A DNA stretch of 64,000 nt from Defluviitalea saccharophila (lineage in GTDB: Bacteria; Bacillota; Clostridia; Lachnospirales; Defluviitaleaceae). The translations under genes were made by a program, and so were the position numbers. Positions 52,174-59,886 of this stretch are shown piece after piece. The stretch spans positions 682,001 through 746,000 of the forward strand of contig NZ_CP121687.1 of assembly GCF_038396635.1 (NCBI RefSeq), written 5' to 3'. The notes below the pieces were generated by a model. It searched no databases and was not told the DNA's origin. It saw only the letters and a program-made list of their open reading frames with translations. Positions within the stretch are counted from its first letter, which is position 1. Every line of letters begins with the position of its first letter.

Positions 52174-52683
52174 TCAAGCCTTAATCCTGCTACCTCTAAC
52201 TTTCAAATAATCTTCTCTAAAGATTTCATAATATTTATAATCGTGCCACTCTCCGTCAAGTAATTTAGCATCAGCCTTTGATATACCTATAATTCTTCCT
52301 CCGTACTTGTTAATTAGTTTGTCATATGTTTTTTCTACAGGATTCCCTATAAATACTCCGAATTTTAATTTTCTGTACTTATACTTTCTAAAAACGTCAT
52401 CAATAGCTTTAAATAAATCCCTTGCATATATAATGCTGTTAGAAAAGTTAATAGCACACAATCCGCTTACGACTTCGCTTCGCTGGTTGACGTTATACCT
52501 TATGTACCCTAGCAACTCACCTATATCTGAAATGCTTACAAATTCATGTTCATTCCAAGTATTATTACTAGGCTGATAGTCTTCCGAATACCCATCATTT
52601 ACAAACATATACTTATCTTCAAAAGCAATTTCCCAAAATTTCTTTTTAAGTTCATTTGTATATAATTGTGCAGGTTTTAGCAC
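52174..52683 (-). CDS. GNAT-like phage acetyltransferase-fold protein
   Basis: The protein (169 aa) has FWEIAFEDKYMFVNDGYSED, then EFVSISDIGELLGYIRYNV, RKLKFGVFIGNPVEKTYDKL and NKYGGRIIGISKADAKL. The VxxGNPxxKxYxxLxxKYGGR part is like motif A/B of GNAT proteins found in phages. It starts with GTG 52683 after GGGGGTGG. The substrate is unknown. Confidence 0.65.
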   Translation of the reverse strand: MLKPAQLYTNELKKKFWEIAFEDKYMFVNDGYSEDYQPSNNTWNEHEFVSISDIGELLGYIRYNVNQRSEVVSGLCAINFSNSIIYARDLFKAIDDVFRKYKYRKLKFGVFIGNPVEKTYDKLINKYGGRIIGISKADAKLLDGEWHDYKYYEIFREDYLKVRGSRIKA

Positions 52684-52714
52684 GATTCCACCCCCTATTC
52701 ATTAAACTATACCT

Positions 52715-53032
52715 TTAAAGCTTTTCTATGTCCCGGTATGTCATAGATCCTAACCCTGGACTATCTTTGCTATCAGTTCCTTTAAAATGTGCTTTCTCAT
52801 GCTGTGGATACATATACTCAATCATTGCAAAGTTTGCTACATCTAGAAGATATTCAGTGTTTCCAGTTTGCTTATATAATTCTAGCCTTTTTTCAAGGTT
52901 ATCTATTGCACTTACTAGATGTTCTCCGTAATTAGATTTGACCGGTCCGTATTTGTGAAATGATACAATCATTCTGTTTTTTCTTAGTTGGTCAAACTGA
53001 TCACTGTACTCTGTTCTTAGAATGTCGCTCAT
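52715..53032 (-). CDS. Conserved phage early protein of unknown function
   Basis: The protein (105 aa) has QLRKNRMIVSFHKYGPVKSN, then YGEHLVSAIDNLEKRLELYK, LLDVANFAMIEYMYPQHEKA and FKGTDSKDSPGL. The helical, acidic pattern with LLDVANFAMIEY recalls MazG-like/phage hypothetical proteins common in clostridial phages. No activity is known. Confidence 0.65.
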   Translation of the reverse strand: MSDILRTEYSDQFDQLRKNRMIVSFHKYGPVKSNYGEHLVSAIDNLEKRLELYKQTGNTEYLLDVANFAMIEYMYPQHEKAHFKGTDSKDSPGLGSMTYRDIEKL

Positions 53033-53042
53033 TTAACCCCTC

Positions 53043-53315
53043 CTAAACAGTTCTTTTGTTATGCATGACTACTTTCTCGACTTTCGGTATTACCATTACA
53101 TTCTGAGCTTCTATGTCCTGCCATCTAATGAGATCAACAACCTGTTCTATGTATCCTGCCACGCTTCTACTACAAAAATATTTCGGTTCATCGGATAACT
53201 CTAATGTGGCTCCCTCTGCTGTCACAAAAGGTGTATGCCCTTTGTATTTGCCTTTCATGCTGTCGCTGTTTAATCCCTGGAGGTACTTGTCCCCTATTTT
53301 GATTGCAAACTGCAT
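53043..53315 (-). CDS. Phage hypothetical protein
   Basis: The protein (90 aa) starts at ATG 53315, overlapping the upstream stop (TGATG) with AAGGTGG before it. It reads MQFAIKIGDKYLQGLNSDS, VTAEGATLELSDEPKYFCS and then RSVAGYIEQVVDLIRWQDIE. Not recognised. The longer open frame upstream belongs to another gene's frame. Confidence 0.6.
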   Translation of the reverse strand: MQFAIKIGDKYLQGLNSDSMKGKYKGHTPFVTAEGATLELSDEPKYFCSRSVAGYIEQVVDLIRWQDIEAQNVMVIPKVEKVVMHNKRTV

Positions 53316-53509
53316 CAAACCACCTTCTTTTTCTTGTAGTATTTCTTTCGCATCTTTGCACATTTTGAACAGTGCTTTGTCGGATATCTGTCGTTCTCTT
53401 GTCCGCAGTAGATACATCTTTTAGACATGTAGAATATTTTCCGCCTAACTCTTGCCCTATCAAAGCTATCCATTCTGTCGTATGTCGGTGTCGGCACATG
53501 ATACTCCAT
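53315..53509 (-). CDS. Small zinc-ribbon protein, paralogue of the one at 51924
   Basis: The protein (64 aa) starts at ATG 53509 after GGGGGATGG. It contains CIYCGQENDRYPTKHCSKC and a basic tail (AKMRKKYYKKKK), matching CIDCGQVNDQYPKWTCKKC of the other gene. Upstream of it lies a basic/aromatic part. Probably nucleic acid binding. Confidence 0.65.
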   Translation of the reverse strand: MEYHVPTPTYDRMDSFDRARVRRKIFYMSKRCIYCGQENDRYPTKHCSKCAKMRKKYYKKKKVV

Positions 53510-53566
53510 ATCACCATCCCCCAGGAGCAACTACCCGGTATTTCCGGATAGTTGCAAAATATGATT

Positions 53567-53833
53567 TTAGTCTCGTTTTCTCCCGCACATGGGACAATAT
53601 TTATATTTACGTCTTGGACTTTTAGGTGTCGCTTCTTCAATTGATATACAATAATCGCAATACTGTTTTCTAATACGTTCTTTTTCTTCTGTTGCTAGTT
53701 CAATGACAAGTTTCCACCGATTCTGTTCATTTTCTGATGCTTCTGGATTATCCGCAATAAAAAACTCGTATTTTTTGATGAGTTCTTCTAGCTTTTCAGT
53801 TTTCCATATTCTTTTCTTCCATTCTTCAATCAT
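53567..53833 (-). CDS. Small phage protein with C-terminal zinc ribbon
   Basis: The protein (88 aa) starts at ATG 53833 (GGGAG eight bases upstream), overlapping the previous stop. A helical charged part is followed by CDYC...CPMCGRKRD, a Cys4 site. CPMCGRK ends are common in small phage proteins. Function unknown. Confidence 0.65.
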   Translation of the reverse strand: MIEEWKKRIWKTEKLEELIKKYEFFIADNPEASENEQNRWKLVIELATEEKERIRKQYCDYCISIEEATPKSPRRKYKYCPMCGRKRD

Positions 53834-54018
53834 TACTGCAACTCCCTTAATATTTCCCCTAAAGTCCACTCATTCCGAACTAACTCCTGCTTTGACATAT
53901 TAAACCTTCCTGCTTCTACATAACCGCCAACTGCTGGACTATAATAGACTAGCTTTAAAAATTCAGTGCCATTTTTCCTTTTACACTTGACCCATTCAAA
54001 TATTTTCTTATTATTCAT
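53833..54018 (-). CDS. Small phage hypothetical protein
   Basis: The protein (61 aa) starts at ATG 54018 after GGAGGG. It reads KKIFEWVKCKRKNGTEFLKL, then YYSPAVGGYVEAGRF and ends LGEILRELQ. Not recognised. Overlaps the next gene by one base. Confidence 0.55.
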   Translation of the reverse strand: MNNKKIFEWVKCKRKNGTEFLKLVYYSPAVGGYVEAGRFNMSKQELVRNEWTLGEILRELQ

Positions 54019-54045
54019 CTTGACCCTCCTTCGATAAACCACAAT

Positions 54046-54258
54046 TTAATTTCTACCAATCTGAGCCATTGCTATATTTCTGATTCTTTGACTAGGCACA
54101 TAATTAAACCCATAAATTTCATAGAATAAGTCATTACTCATTGTTAAAAAACTTATTGCTAATCTTGTTGCATTTAATTTTTCTATAGTGCCATCAGAAT
54201 ACTTCACAATTAATTTATCTCCTATTTCTTCTATAGATTCAGCGAAAATAATCTCCAT
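54046..54258 (-). CDS. Small phage hypothetical protein
   Basis: The protein (70 aa) starts at ATG 54258 after GAGGTG. It reads IIFAESIEEIGDKLIVKYSD, then AISFLTMSNDLFYEIYGFNY and ends IAMAQIGRN. Not recognised. It is in the early operon of tiny genes. Confidence 0.55.
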   Translation of the reverse strand: MEIIFAESIEEIGDKLIVKYSDGTIEKLNATRLAISFLTMSNDLFYEIYGFNYVPSQRIRNIAMAQIGRN

Positions 54259-54281
54259 ATCTTTCACCTCTAAACTTCGAT

Positions 54282-54614
54282 TTAGTCTAGCTCGAAACAT
54301 TCCTTAAATATTTTCATAGTCTTTTCTTTTGTTTCTTTATACACTGGATGTTGTTTACCTTTTTCTGTTAGTGCATACCCCCAATAAGGAGGATATATTT
54401 CATCTTCTTCTGAAACATCTATATGATCCAGTTCAACAACGCCAGCATGCTTTAATTCATTAATGCACTTTTTGACTTGGTACCTACTTGTTTTTAATAC
54501 TTCCGCAATATTTACTATATTGATTATCCCACCAGTAGGATTTAATGGGTCTGCTGCTATACTTGCTAATAGTTTTAATACATCTTCCTTACTTATTTTT
54601 TTATATTTCTTCAT
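54282..54614 (-). CDS. Winged-helix DNA-binding protein
   Basis: The protein (110 aa) has NIVNIAEVLKTSRYQVKKCI followed by NELKHAGVVELDHIDVS and WGYALTEKGK, a winged helix as in MarR-like or phage replisome-organiser proteins. It may regulate early genes. Family not defined. Confidence 0.65.
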   Translation of the reverse strand: MKKYKKISKEDVLKLLASIAADPLNPTGGIINIVNIAEVLKTSRYQVKKCINELKHAGVVELDHIDVSEEDEIYPPYWGYALTEKGKQHPVYKETKEKTMKIFKECFELD

Positions 54615-54641
54615 GCCTAACCCCCATCCTTAAACTGCAAT

Positions 54642-54803
54642 TTACTGCTTATTTTTACTTTCATGTTCTTTACAATGATAATCTGAATCAACTACCCAAT
54701 TATGAAGCAAACAATATCCTCTGCAATTTTCAAGCCATACTTCTATATCCCAATCGTCAATATCAAAATGCTTACAGGATTCACATTGTTTTTCTTCACT
54801 CAA
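54642..54803 (-). CDS. Small Cys-rich phage protein
   Basis: The protein (53 aa) is read from TTG 54803 with GGGGGG seven bases upstream. It has CESCKHFD, LENCRGYCLLHNW and YHCKEHESKN, six Cys in all, which suggests one or two metal sites. CxxCKHFD at the start is common in clostridial phage proteins. Function unknown. Confidence 0.6.
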   Translation of the reverse strand: MSEEKQCESCKHFDIDDWDIEVWLENCRGYCLLHNWVVDSDYHCKEHESKNKQ

Positions 54804-54827
54804 TCTTAATCCCCCCTAAGCGAATTT

Positions 54828-55046
54828 TTAGTGAGTATCTTTGTTCTCTATTTTTTCCTTGTACTGTCTAAGAACTTTGATTACCATTGGATCATTCATT
54901 ATTCTTGCACGGAAACGATAATTAACTGCTATCATACCTAAAACAGTAAATAGTACAACAAGTCCAACGATAACAAAAGCAAGAACAAAAGCTTGGAAAA
55001 AATTAAGGTCTAAAGCGTGGAAAAAACTAAGTTCTGTAACTCCCAT
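54828..55046 (-). CDS. Small phage membrane protein
   Basis: The protein (72 aa) starts at ATG 55046 after GGAGGAG. One long membrane segment (FFQAFVLAFVIVGLVVLFTV) is followed by a basic tail (RFRARIMNDPMVIKVLRQYK). Not recognised. It could be inserted early in infection. Confidence 0.6.
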   Translation of the reverse strand: MGVTELSFFHALDLNFFQAFVLAFVIVGLVVLFTVLGMIAVNYRFRARIMNDPMVIKVLRQYKEKIENKDTH

Positions 55047-55068
55047 ATGACTCCTCCTAACCAATTAT

Positions 55069-55338
55069 TTAATATCCGATCGCCTGCTGCTCTCCGAAGT
55101 CAATGAATTTAATGCTTTGACATGGACCTATATATTTCACTTGACCTCTCCTAATTTTCTCTATCCATGTACTTTCTTGAACATAGATTTCGCTGTCAAT
55201 CCCTAGATAATGTTTCTTGATTTTTATAAGCCATGTTCCTCGTTCAATCACTTCGCCTGATATTTCCCCATTGGTACCATCCCATTCAAATTGCATCCCG
55301 ATCCGTACCTTTTCGGGGATTACACCAAAACAATTCAT
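55069..55338 (-). CDS. Phage hypothetical protein
   Basis: The protein (89 aa) starts at ATG 55338 after AGAAGGTGG. It reads IPEKVRIGMQFEWDGTNGEI, SGEVIERGTWLIKIKKHYL and ESTWIEKIRRGQVKYIGPC; a small beta-rich fold is likely. Not recognised. Confidence 0.6.
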   Translation of the reverse strand: MNCFGVIPEKVRIGMQFEWDGTNGEISGEVIERGTWLIKIKKHYLGIDSEIYVQESTWIEKIRRGQVKYIGPCQSIKFIDFGEQQAIGY

Positions 55339-55353
55339 ATAACCACCTTCTCA

Positions 55354-55485
55354 TTAATTTTTGATGTATTCTGCACAAGCTACTATTCGACCTGGAGAAA
55401 TACCATCATTCTTTACTCTTATAAGCCTTACATTAACTTTTTTCTTCCTTGGTTTCCTCCTTGCTTTATTGTCTCGCCTTGGCAT
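55354..55485 (-). CDS. Small very basic protein
   Basis: The protein (43 aa) starts at ATG 55485 after AGGAGGGG. It is extremely basic in the first half (RRDNKARRKPRKKKVNVRL), followed by VKNDGISPGRIVACAEYI. Possibly nucleic acid binding. It follows the SSB gene by 10 bases. Confidence 0.6.
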   Translation of the reverse strand: MPRRDNKARRKPRKKKVNVRLIRVKNDGISPGRIVACAEYIKN

Positions 55486-55495
55486 ATTACCCCTC

Positions 55496-55909
55496 CTAAA
55501 ATGGTAAATCTTCGTCTAATTCAGACTCATCCACCGGATAAAAACCGTCTTTCACATCTTCTTCTTTTGACTTATGTTTCTCATATGCTGCTTTACTTTC
55601 TGCAAAATGTTGTTCCTCTGCTATTACTTCTGTGCTCCAGTGTCTTGTGCCGCCTTCATCTTCCCAGCTGCGGACTTGTAAATGTCCAACTACACTTACC
55701 ATCTGACCTTTTTTAAAATATTTTTCTGCAAACTCTCCACTTTTCCCAAATGCAACAACGTTGATGAAATCCGCATCCGGTTCACCTTCACGTTTAAATC
55801 TTCTATTGACCGCTAACGTATATCTTGCAATAGCAATCGGATTGACACTCTGCGAATATCTTATCTCCGGTGCTTTTGTAAGTCTCCCCATCAAAATCAC
55901 TTTGTTCAC
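55496..55909 (-). CDS. ssb: Single-stranded DNA-binding protein
   Basis: The protein (137 aa) starts at GTG 55909 with GGAGG seven bases before it. It has the OB-fold pattern NKVILMGRLTKAPEIRYSQS, then FINVVAFGKSGEFAEKYFKK and GQMVSVVGHLQVRSWEDEGG, and the acidic tip DEDLPF that binds partner proteins. It serves phage replication and lies with the DnaC/DnaD-like genes. Confidence 0.93.
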   Translation of the reverse strand: MNKVILMGRLTKAPEIRYSQSVNPIAIARYTLAVNRRFKREGEPDADFINVVAFGKSGEFAEKYFKKGQMVSVVGHLQVRSWEDEGGTRHWSTEVIAEEQHFAESKAAYEKHKSKEEDVKDGFYPVDESELDEDLPF

Positions 55910-55989
55910 TTCTATTCCTCCTCTGATCTCGTTCAAATTTCTCACAGAATTCTTCTTTGCTTAACTTTTTATAATCCATAAAAACACCT

Positions 55990-56259
55990 TCACACTATTT
56001 TCTTAATATTGTTTTTATAAAACACATCATCCCCAGTTAATTCTGTAATGCATTCTAATGCTAGTTTTGCAATTTCTTTTAAGTCATTACTTTTATTAAT
56101 TTTGACTCTGTATGATTCTGTTTTGAGTGAATACTCCGCTTTTACCTTGTATTCATCTGAATTGAGCAAATCAACTACTTTTTGTTTTTTCTGTTCTGCT
56201 TTTTTAGGTGATGCTCCTAATGTCTCTCTTATTTGCTCAATTATAGATTCTGTAGTCAC
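55990..56259 (-). CDS. Phage hypothetical protein
   Basis: The protein (89 aa) reads TESIIEQIRETLGASPKKAE, then KVVDLLNSDEYKVKAEYSLK and LALECITELTGDDV. It lies between the DnaC-like and SSB genes, so it may have a part in replication. Not recognised. Confidence 0.55.
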   Translation of the reverse strand: MTTESIIEQIRETLGASPKKAEQKKQKVVDLLNSDEYKVKAEYSLKTESYRVKINKSNDLKEIAKLALECITELTGDDVFYKNNIKKIV

Positions 56260-56267
56260 AATATCAC

Positions 56268-57146
56268 CTACTTAAATAAAATCATTTGCAAATCTTCATT
56301 TTCCTGTTTAGCGATTTTAGTTCTCATTGATTCTTCTGGGAACCATATTGGAATTGCCATTTTTTCGATTCGATTTTTTATACGGTCGTCATGATGAAGT
56401 TCTTCGATAGTGCAATTTGAGGTAAATATAGTAACCTTGTTTCCAGTCATGCGGTCATTTAAAATGCTATAAAAAGTTTCATTTACCCAATCGCTAGGCT
56501 TTTCTGTACCTATATCATCTAAAACAAGTACAGGAACTCTTTTCATCACGTTTATAAGTTCCGAAGAAGAATACTCTGAATCTGAGCGAAAAGCTGCTTT
56601 TATCTCTTCTAAAAGATTTGGAGTAGTAATAAACTTCGCGCTCACTTTATGTACATTCATTAATGCATTTGCAATACTTACTGCTAATCTTGTTTTCCCA
56701 GAGCCTTTTGTATGTCCATACATATAAAGCCCTTTTCCATGTTTCCTCATAATTTCAAATTCCTTAACAAAATTTGTGGCCGCTTTCTTTGCCATAGCTG
56801 CTCTAGTTCTTGAGATATCGTTTTCATAACAGCTTGTCTTAAAAGAGCCTATTTTTAAATCTCGAAACTCTTCAGGAATATCTGCAAATTGAATTTTGCT
56901 ATTTGTTATAAGCTTGTCCCTACAAGCACAAAACTTTCCGAACTCGATTCCCTTTTCTAAATCTCTAACGAGAATAATTCCCGAACCATCACATGTTTTA
57001 TATGGGCAATCATCAGTAGGGGCAGTCAATGTCATCAATTTCTCCGGTTCCTGGGATGAGACCTCTTTCTCTGGCAAGTTTTTCAAGCCGCTTAGTTTCT
57101 TCTGAAGGTCCTCCTGGTGGTTCAGTATTTCTGCTGCTGATTGCAT
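56268..57146 (-). CDS. DnaC-like helicase loader / ATPase
   Basis: The protein (292 aa from ATG 57146, after GGGGGG) has a Cys-rich N-terminal part (CPYKTCDGSG and CACRDKL), Walker A GHTKGSGKTRLA, Walker B VPVLVLDDIGTEKPSDW, and sensor-like TIFTSNCTIEELH and RIKNRI (arginine finger). It belongs to the DnaC/IstB-like loaders of phages. The first 134 bases overlap the 3' end of the DnaD-like gene in another frame. Confidence 0.9.
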   Translation of the reverse strand: MQSAAEILNHQEDLQKKLSGLKNLPEKEVSSQEPEKLMTLTAPTDDCPYKTCDGSGIILVRDLEKGIEFGKFCACRDKLITNSKIQFADIPEEFRDLKIGSFKTSCYENDISRTRAAMAKKAATNFVKEFEIMRKHGKGLYMYGHTKGSGKTRLAVSIANALMNVHKVSAKFITTPNLLEEIKAAFRSDSEYSSSELINVMKRVPVLVLDDIGTEKPSDWVNETFYSILNDRMTGNKVTIFTSNCTIEELHHDDRIKNRIEKMAIPIWFPEESMRTKIAKQENEDLQMILFK

Positions 57147-57939
57147 TCGTATCCCCCCTGGATTTTTTCTTTCTATCTTCCCAATCACGAATATATGCCA
57201 TTACTGCCTCTTTCGTTTTCAAACCTTTATCATGCCAAGTATTTAAGATACTTTGTATATACTTCATAGTTCTGGCGCCATTAGCTACAGCTTCATGAAT
57301 TGCCATAATAATTACTTCGTGATCTAATTCTTTAAGCCAGTCATCTAACATCTCTGCTTCTATAGGCGTTACAGGATGAATGTTTTGATTGAATACTGAT
57401 ATCACTTTCTGAAATTTATTATTACTAGTGCTGCTGCCATTCTCTTGTTCATGTTCAATGGTATCTGCATCAGCAACAGTATTGTTAGAAATCTCTGTAG
57501 TATTCTCTGTAGAAATCTCTGGTAATGGTTGACTCATTTTGGCACAATGCATTGGTTCATTTTGACCCATTCCATTAGTCCAATTTGACCCAATGCATTG
57601 GTTCAACCCCTCTAATTTTTCGTAGTCAATGGTATACCATTTTGTTTTATCTCTTCCGTCCTTGTTAAAGTTACCAACGATTAAAATACCCATCTTTTCA
57701 AGATTGGCAAATGTTCTTTTTACTGTAGAATAACTTAAGAAATAGAAAGATTCTTCATGCCATTGTTTTATACTGTTATACGTCCAATAATATCCATTGA
57801 TAAAATTTTTCTTAGCCTTTCTATTATTTTCTATCCAATAATGGAGCTGCTGAATTACGATAGCTTCATTTAATCCGATTGCTTTGGCAAGCCCTGGCTG
57901 CACTACTAGCGGTTGCTCGTCTAGTAACAATCTTGACAT
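57013..57939 (-). CDS. DnaD-like replication initiation protein
   Basis: The protein (308 aa) has an N-terminal winged helix (EAIVIQQLHYWIENNRKAK, WTYNSIKQWHEESFYFLSY, STVKRTFANLEKMGILIVG) and a C-terminal DnaD/DnaB_2-like helical domain (EAEMLDDWLKELDHEVIIMA then YIQSILNTWHDKGLKTKEAV). This is the typical phage replisome organiser. Its last 134 bases overlap the DnaC-like gene, a long overlap for this region. Confidence 0.88.
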   Translation of the reverse strand: MSRLLLDEQPLVVQPGLAKAIGLNEAIVIQQLHYWIENNRKAKKNFINGYYWTYNSIKQWHEESFYFLSYSTVKRTFANLEKMGILIVGNFNKDGRDKTKWYTIDYEKLEGLNQCIGSNWTNGMGQNEPMHCAKMSQPLPEISTENTTEISNNTVADADTIEHEQENGSSTSNNKFQKVISVFNQNIHPVTPIEAEMLDDWLKELDHEVIIMAIHEAVANGARTMKYIQSILNTWHDKGLKTKEAVMAYIRDWEDRKKKSRGDTNAISSRNTEPPGGPSEETKRLEKLARERGLIPGTGEIDDIDCPY

Positions 57940-57943
57940 AACA

Positions 57944-58075
57944 CTACCTCCCCATTTTTAAAGTTAATCCGAAACTACGTCTTTTTAAAAAATAACAATA
58001 AAGCTTTTTCTTAAGATCTTTCATCCTACGTTCCTTATTAATTCTTGCAATGATTTTTTTATCACGATTATTCAT
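57944..58075 (-). CDS. Small basic phage protein
   Basis: The protein (43 aa) starts at ATG 58075 after AAGGGGGA. It reads NNRDKKIIARINKERRMKDL, then KKKLYCYFLKRRSFGLTLKM. It is highly basic, probably nucleic acid binding. It lies five bases before the DnaD-like start. Confidence 0.6.
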   Translation of the reverse strand: MNNRDKKIIARINKERRMKDLKKKLYCYFLKRRSFGLTLKMGR

Positions 58076-58154
58076 CTTAAGTCCCCCTTAAAATTTCTCG
58101 CTTTCCCCTAGTACATTTTCAAAAATTCATGTATACTAGAACTATAAGTATTTT

Positions 58155-58307
58155 TTAATGGGCTGTATTGTTTGGCGACAGGATAGCCCTTTTCTTATAT
58201 TCTTTTTTAGATTCGATACGTTCTATACATGTCCCTAAAGTAACCATTAGGCTTGTTGATAGCATACCAGCTACAAAAGATGCAAACATTTCTCCTAGAG
58301 TAAACAC
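58155..58307 (-). CDS. Small phage membrane protein
   Basis: The protein (50 aa) is read from GTG 58307 after GGAGGGTTTAGC. It has one membrane segment (LGEMFASFVAGMLSTSLMVT) and a charged end (RIESKKEYKKRAILSPNN). Not recognised. Confidence 0.6.
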   Translation of the reverse strand: MFTLGEMFASFVAGMLSTSLMVTLGTCIERIESKKEYKKRAILSPNNTAH

Positions 58308-58427
58308 GCTAAACCCTCCTTTCATGCAATGTAATTTGATTTATTATTCTTACTAACCTAATATTTGAATTATAAATTTAACCTTGAATATTCTGAACTA
58401 ATAAGGTAAAATTAAAATGTGATCTAT

Positions 58428-58982
58428 TTATATTTGAGCTCCTATGTGGGCTCTTTTTCTATGTCCAGCTTTATAGCCTTTATTTATCATTTTTCTATGA
58501 AGTTCTGTCTCTAATTCTTTTACGTCTATCCCAAATTTACTCATACTGATTAAATGCTGCTGAATTGCTACATAAACGTCTACAACCTGCATTTCAAGCG
58601 ATTTAAGTTCTTTGAAGTCTTGCTCCGACAAATCTTTTCTATCCTGCTTATTTTTAATTAGTTTTTTCATTTTCTGCAGCGACCTAATGGATTCGCTTTG
58701 TTCTTCAATCAATGTTTCTATAACTGTCATATGATGATCATCTATTCGGTCTAACGTAGGAACTACAAAAAAAGCTTGTCCGTATTCCTCTTGATATTCT
58801 GCCAAAAGACGAGGATTTTTCAGAGTCTTAATTGTTGCCAGTGCTATATCCTCAGGCATCTTCATTTTTTTGCTTAAATATAATGAAATTGCCGATTGAC
58901 TGGCTCCTACTGCTTGGCCTAAGTCTTTTTGACCTACCCCTTCTATCTCCATCACTTTCTTTAAAGTAGTTACAAAACACAT
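58428..58982 (-). CDS. XRE-type regulator with helical C-terminal domain
   Basis: The protein (184 aa) has an N-terminal helix-turn-helix (VGQKDLGQAVGASQSAISLY) and a long helical C-terminus (residues about 85-160, including IETLIEEQSESIRSLQKMKK). It could be an early-gene repressor or antirepressor. The start is uncertain: ATG 58982 has a distant AAAGGTG, and a TTG at 58997 is too close to it. Confidence 0.7.
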   Translation of the reverse strand: MCFVTTLKKVMEIEGVGQKDLGQAVGASQSAISLYLSKKMKMPEDIALATIKTLKNPRLLAEYQEEYGQAFFVVPTLDRIDDHHMTVIETLIEEQSESIRSLQKMKKLIKNKQDRKDLSEQDFKELKSLEMQVVDVYVAIQQHLISMSKFGIDVKELETELHRKMINKGYKAGHRKRAHIGAQI

Positions 58983-59186
58983 TTTTAATATCAACACCTT
59001 TCTATATTAAATTTTTTAATATGAGAATGTTTTTTTATTATTTACTGAGAAGTATAATTAAATCGTAATTAAACCTCTCTTTTAATCCTCTCTCAAATTA
59101 ACAACCTTTTTTGATTTCTCACTTCTTTATGCACATATTTTGCTTATCTAATTCCTCTAAAATTATGAAAACCTCTCATTTCTTGT

Positions 59187-59236
59187 ACCAAGCTCCAAAG
59201 TCATTTTGTTTGTCGTTGAGCTTGGTTTGTTTTTTC
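59187..59236 (+). terminator. Rightward terminator in a leftward region
   Basis: ACCAAGCTC (59187-59195) pairs with GAGCTTGGT (59218-59226), followed rightward by TTGTTTTTTCT. All flanking genes run leftward, so it may stop antisense transcription or end an unrecognised small RNA within 58998-59277, which has no other feature I can support. Confidence 0.55.
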
Positions 59237-59277
59237 TAATTTCATTCAATAAACTCATGTAATATACTTCACTTGAT

Positions 59278-59445
59278 TTAAGCACTTTTAGGTTTTAGCG
59301 TTCCATTTTTAATCAGAGTCTCAATTTCTCTTGCAACTATAGCAATAACAGGAGTTTCATCTATAGTTGATTCCCCCACAAACTTTTTCTCTACTCTTCC
59401 ATCATTGTATATTCGCACTCTAAGCAGCTTACAAGGTTCAGGCAT
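59278..59445 (-). CDS. Small phage protein
   Basis: The protein (55 aa) starts at ATG 59445 (or TTG 59451, five bases after GGAGG). It reads PCKLLRVRIYNDGRVEKKFV, then ESTIDETPVIAIVAREIETL, and ends LKPKSA. Probably an alpha/beta protein. Not recognised. Confidence 0.6.
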   Translation of the reverse strand: MPEPCKLLRVRIYNDGRVEKKFVGESTIDETPVIAIVAREIETLIKNGTLKPKSA

Positions 59446-59537
59446 TAGCAATCATTCCTCCCTTTATACTTTATTTATATATTTAGATTGCTTTTATGAT
59501 AGCTAAATTTTCAAGCTTTACAACACTATACGTGTGA

Positions 59538-59732
59538 TTATTGGTTAAAAAAAATCATATCTACATCAGCTGACTTAAATGCTTCTTTAAAGTTTTTTAT
59601 AAAATTATAACTAGGATTCCTTGTGCCATTTTCAATCTTTTGGTAATATGAGCTTGAAACATTTAAGATATTTGCAAATTCATCTTGAGTGTATCCTTGT
59701 TGTTTTCTAAATGTTATTAAATTATTTCTCAT
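59538..59732 (-). CDS. Cro-like XRE regulator
   Basis: The protein (64 aa) is a single helix-turn-helix (LITFRKQQGYTQDEFANILN then VSSSYYQKIENGTRNPSYNF). It is divergent from the CI-type gene and the operator sites lie between them, as for Cro. It is the first gene of the leftward lytic operon. GGAGG precedes the ATG. Confidence 0.85.
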   Translation of the reverse strand: MRNNLITFRKQQGYTQDEFANILNVSSSYYQKIENGTRNPSYNFIKNFKEAFKSADVDMIFFNQ

Positions 59733-59747
59733 TTTACACCTCCGCTT

Positions 59748-59856
59748 CTACACATTTTGTGTAGTTGTTTTTTATTATATTACTACACATTATGTGTGTA
59801 TGTCAATACTTTTTGCACTTTTAGTGTGAGTTATTTTAAACACACATATTGTGTGT
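59748..59856. promoter_or_regulatory. CI/Cro operator region with three 17-bp palindromes
   Basis: CTACACATTTTGTGTAG (59748-59764), CTACACATTATGTGTGT (59783-59799) and ACACACATATTGTGTGT (59840-59856) share ACACA-N3-4-TGTGT. A leftward promoter TTGACA-N18-TAATAT encloses the middle site. A rightward promoter TTTAAA-N16-TATATT encloses the third. A weaker half site lies near 59816. The layout is a lambda-type switch. Confidence 0.82.
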
Positions 59857-59886
59857 TATATTTATTAATAAGGACGGTGATTTAAT

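Noticed and set aside
53188..53640. 150-codon open frame on the minus strand
   Set aside because: It overlaps three well-initiated small genes in other frames, has no ribosome site and an unnatural Arg/Thr/Gln composition.
55803..55979. 58-codon frame starting MDYKKLSKEEFCEKF before and overlapping ssb
   Set aside because: It has a fair ribosome site, but its second half lies in the ssb gene in another frame and looks random. It could be a short leader peptide, but I cannot support it.
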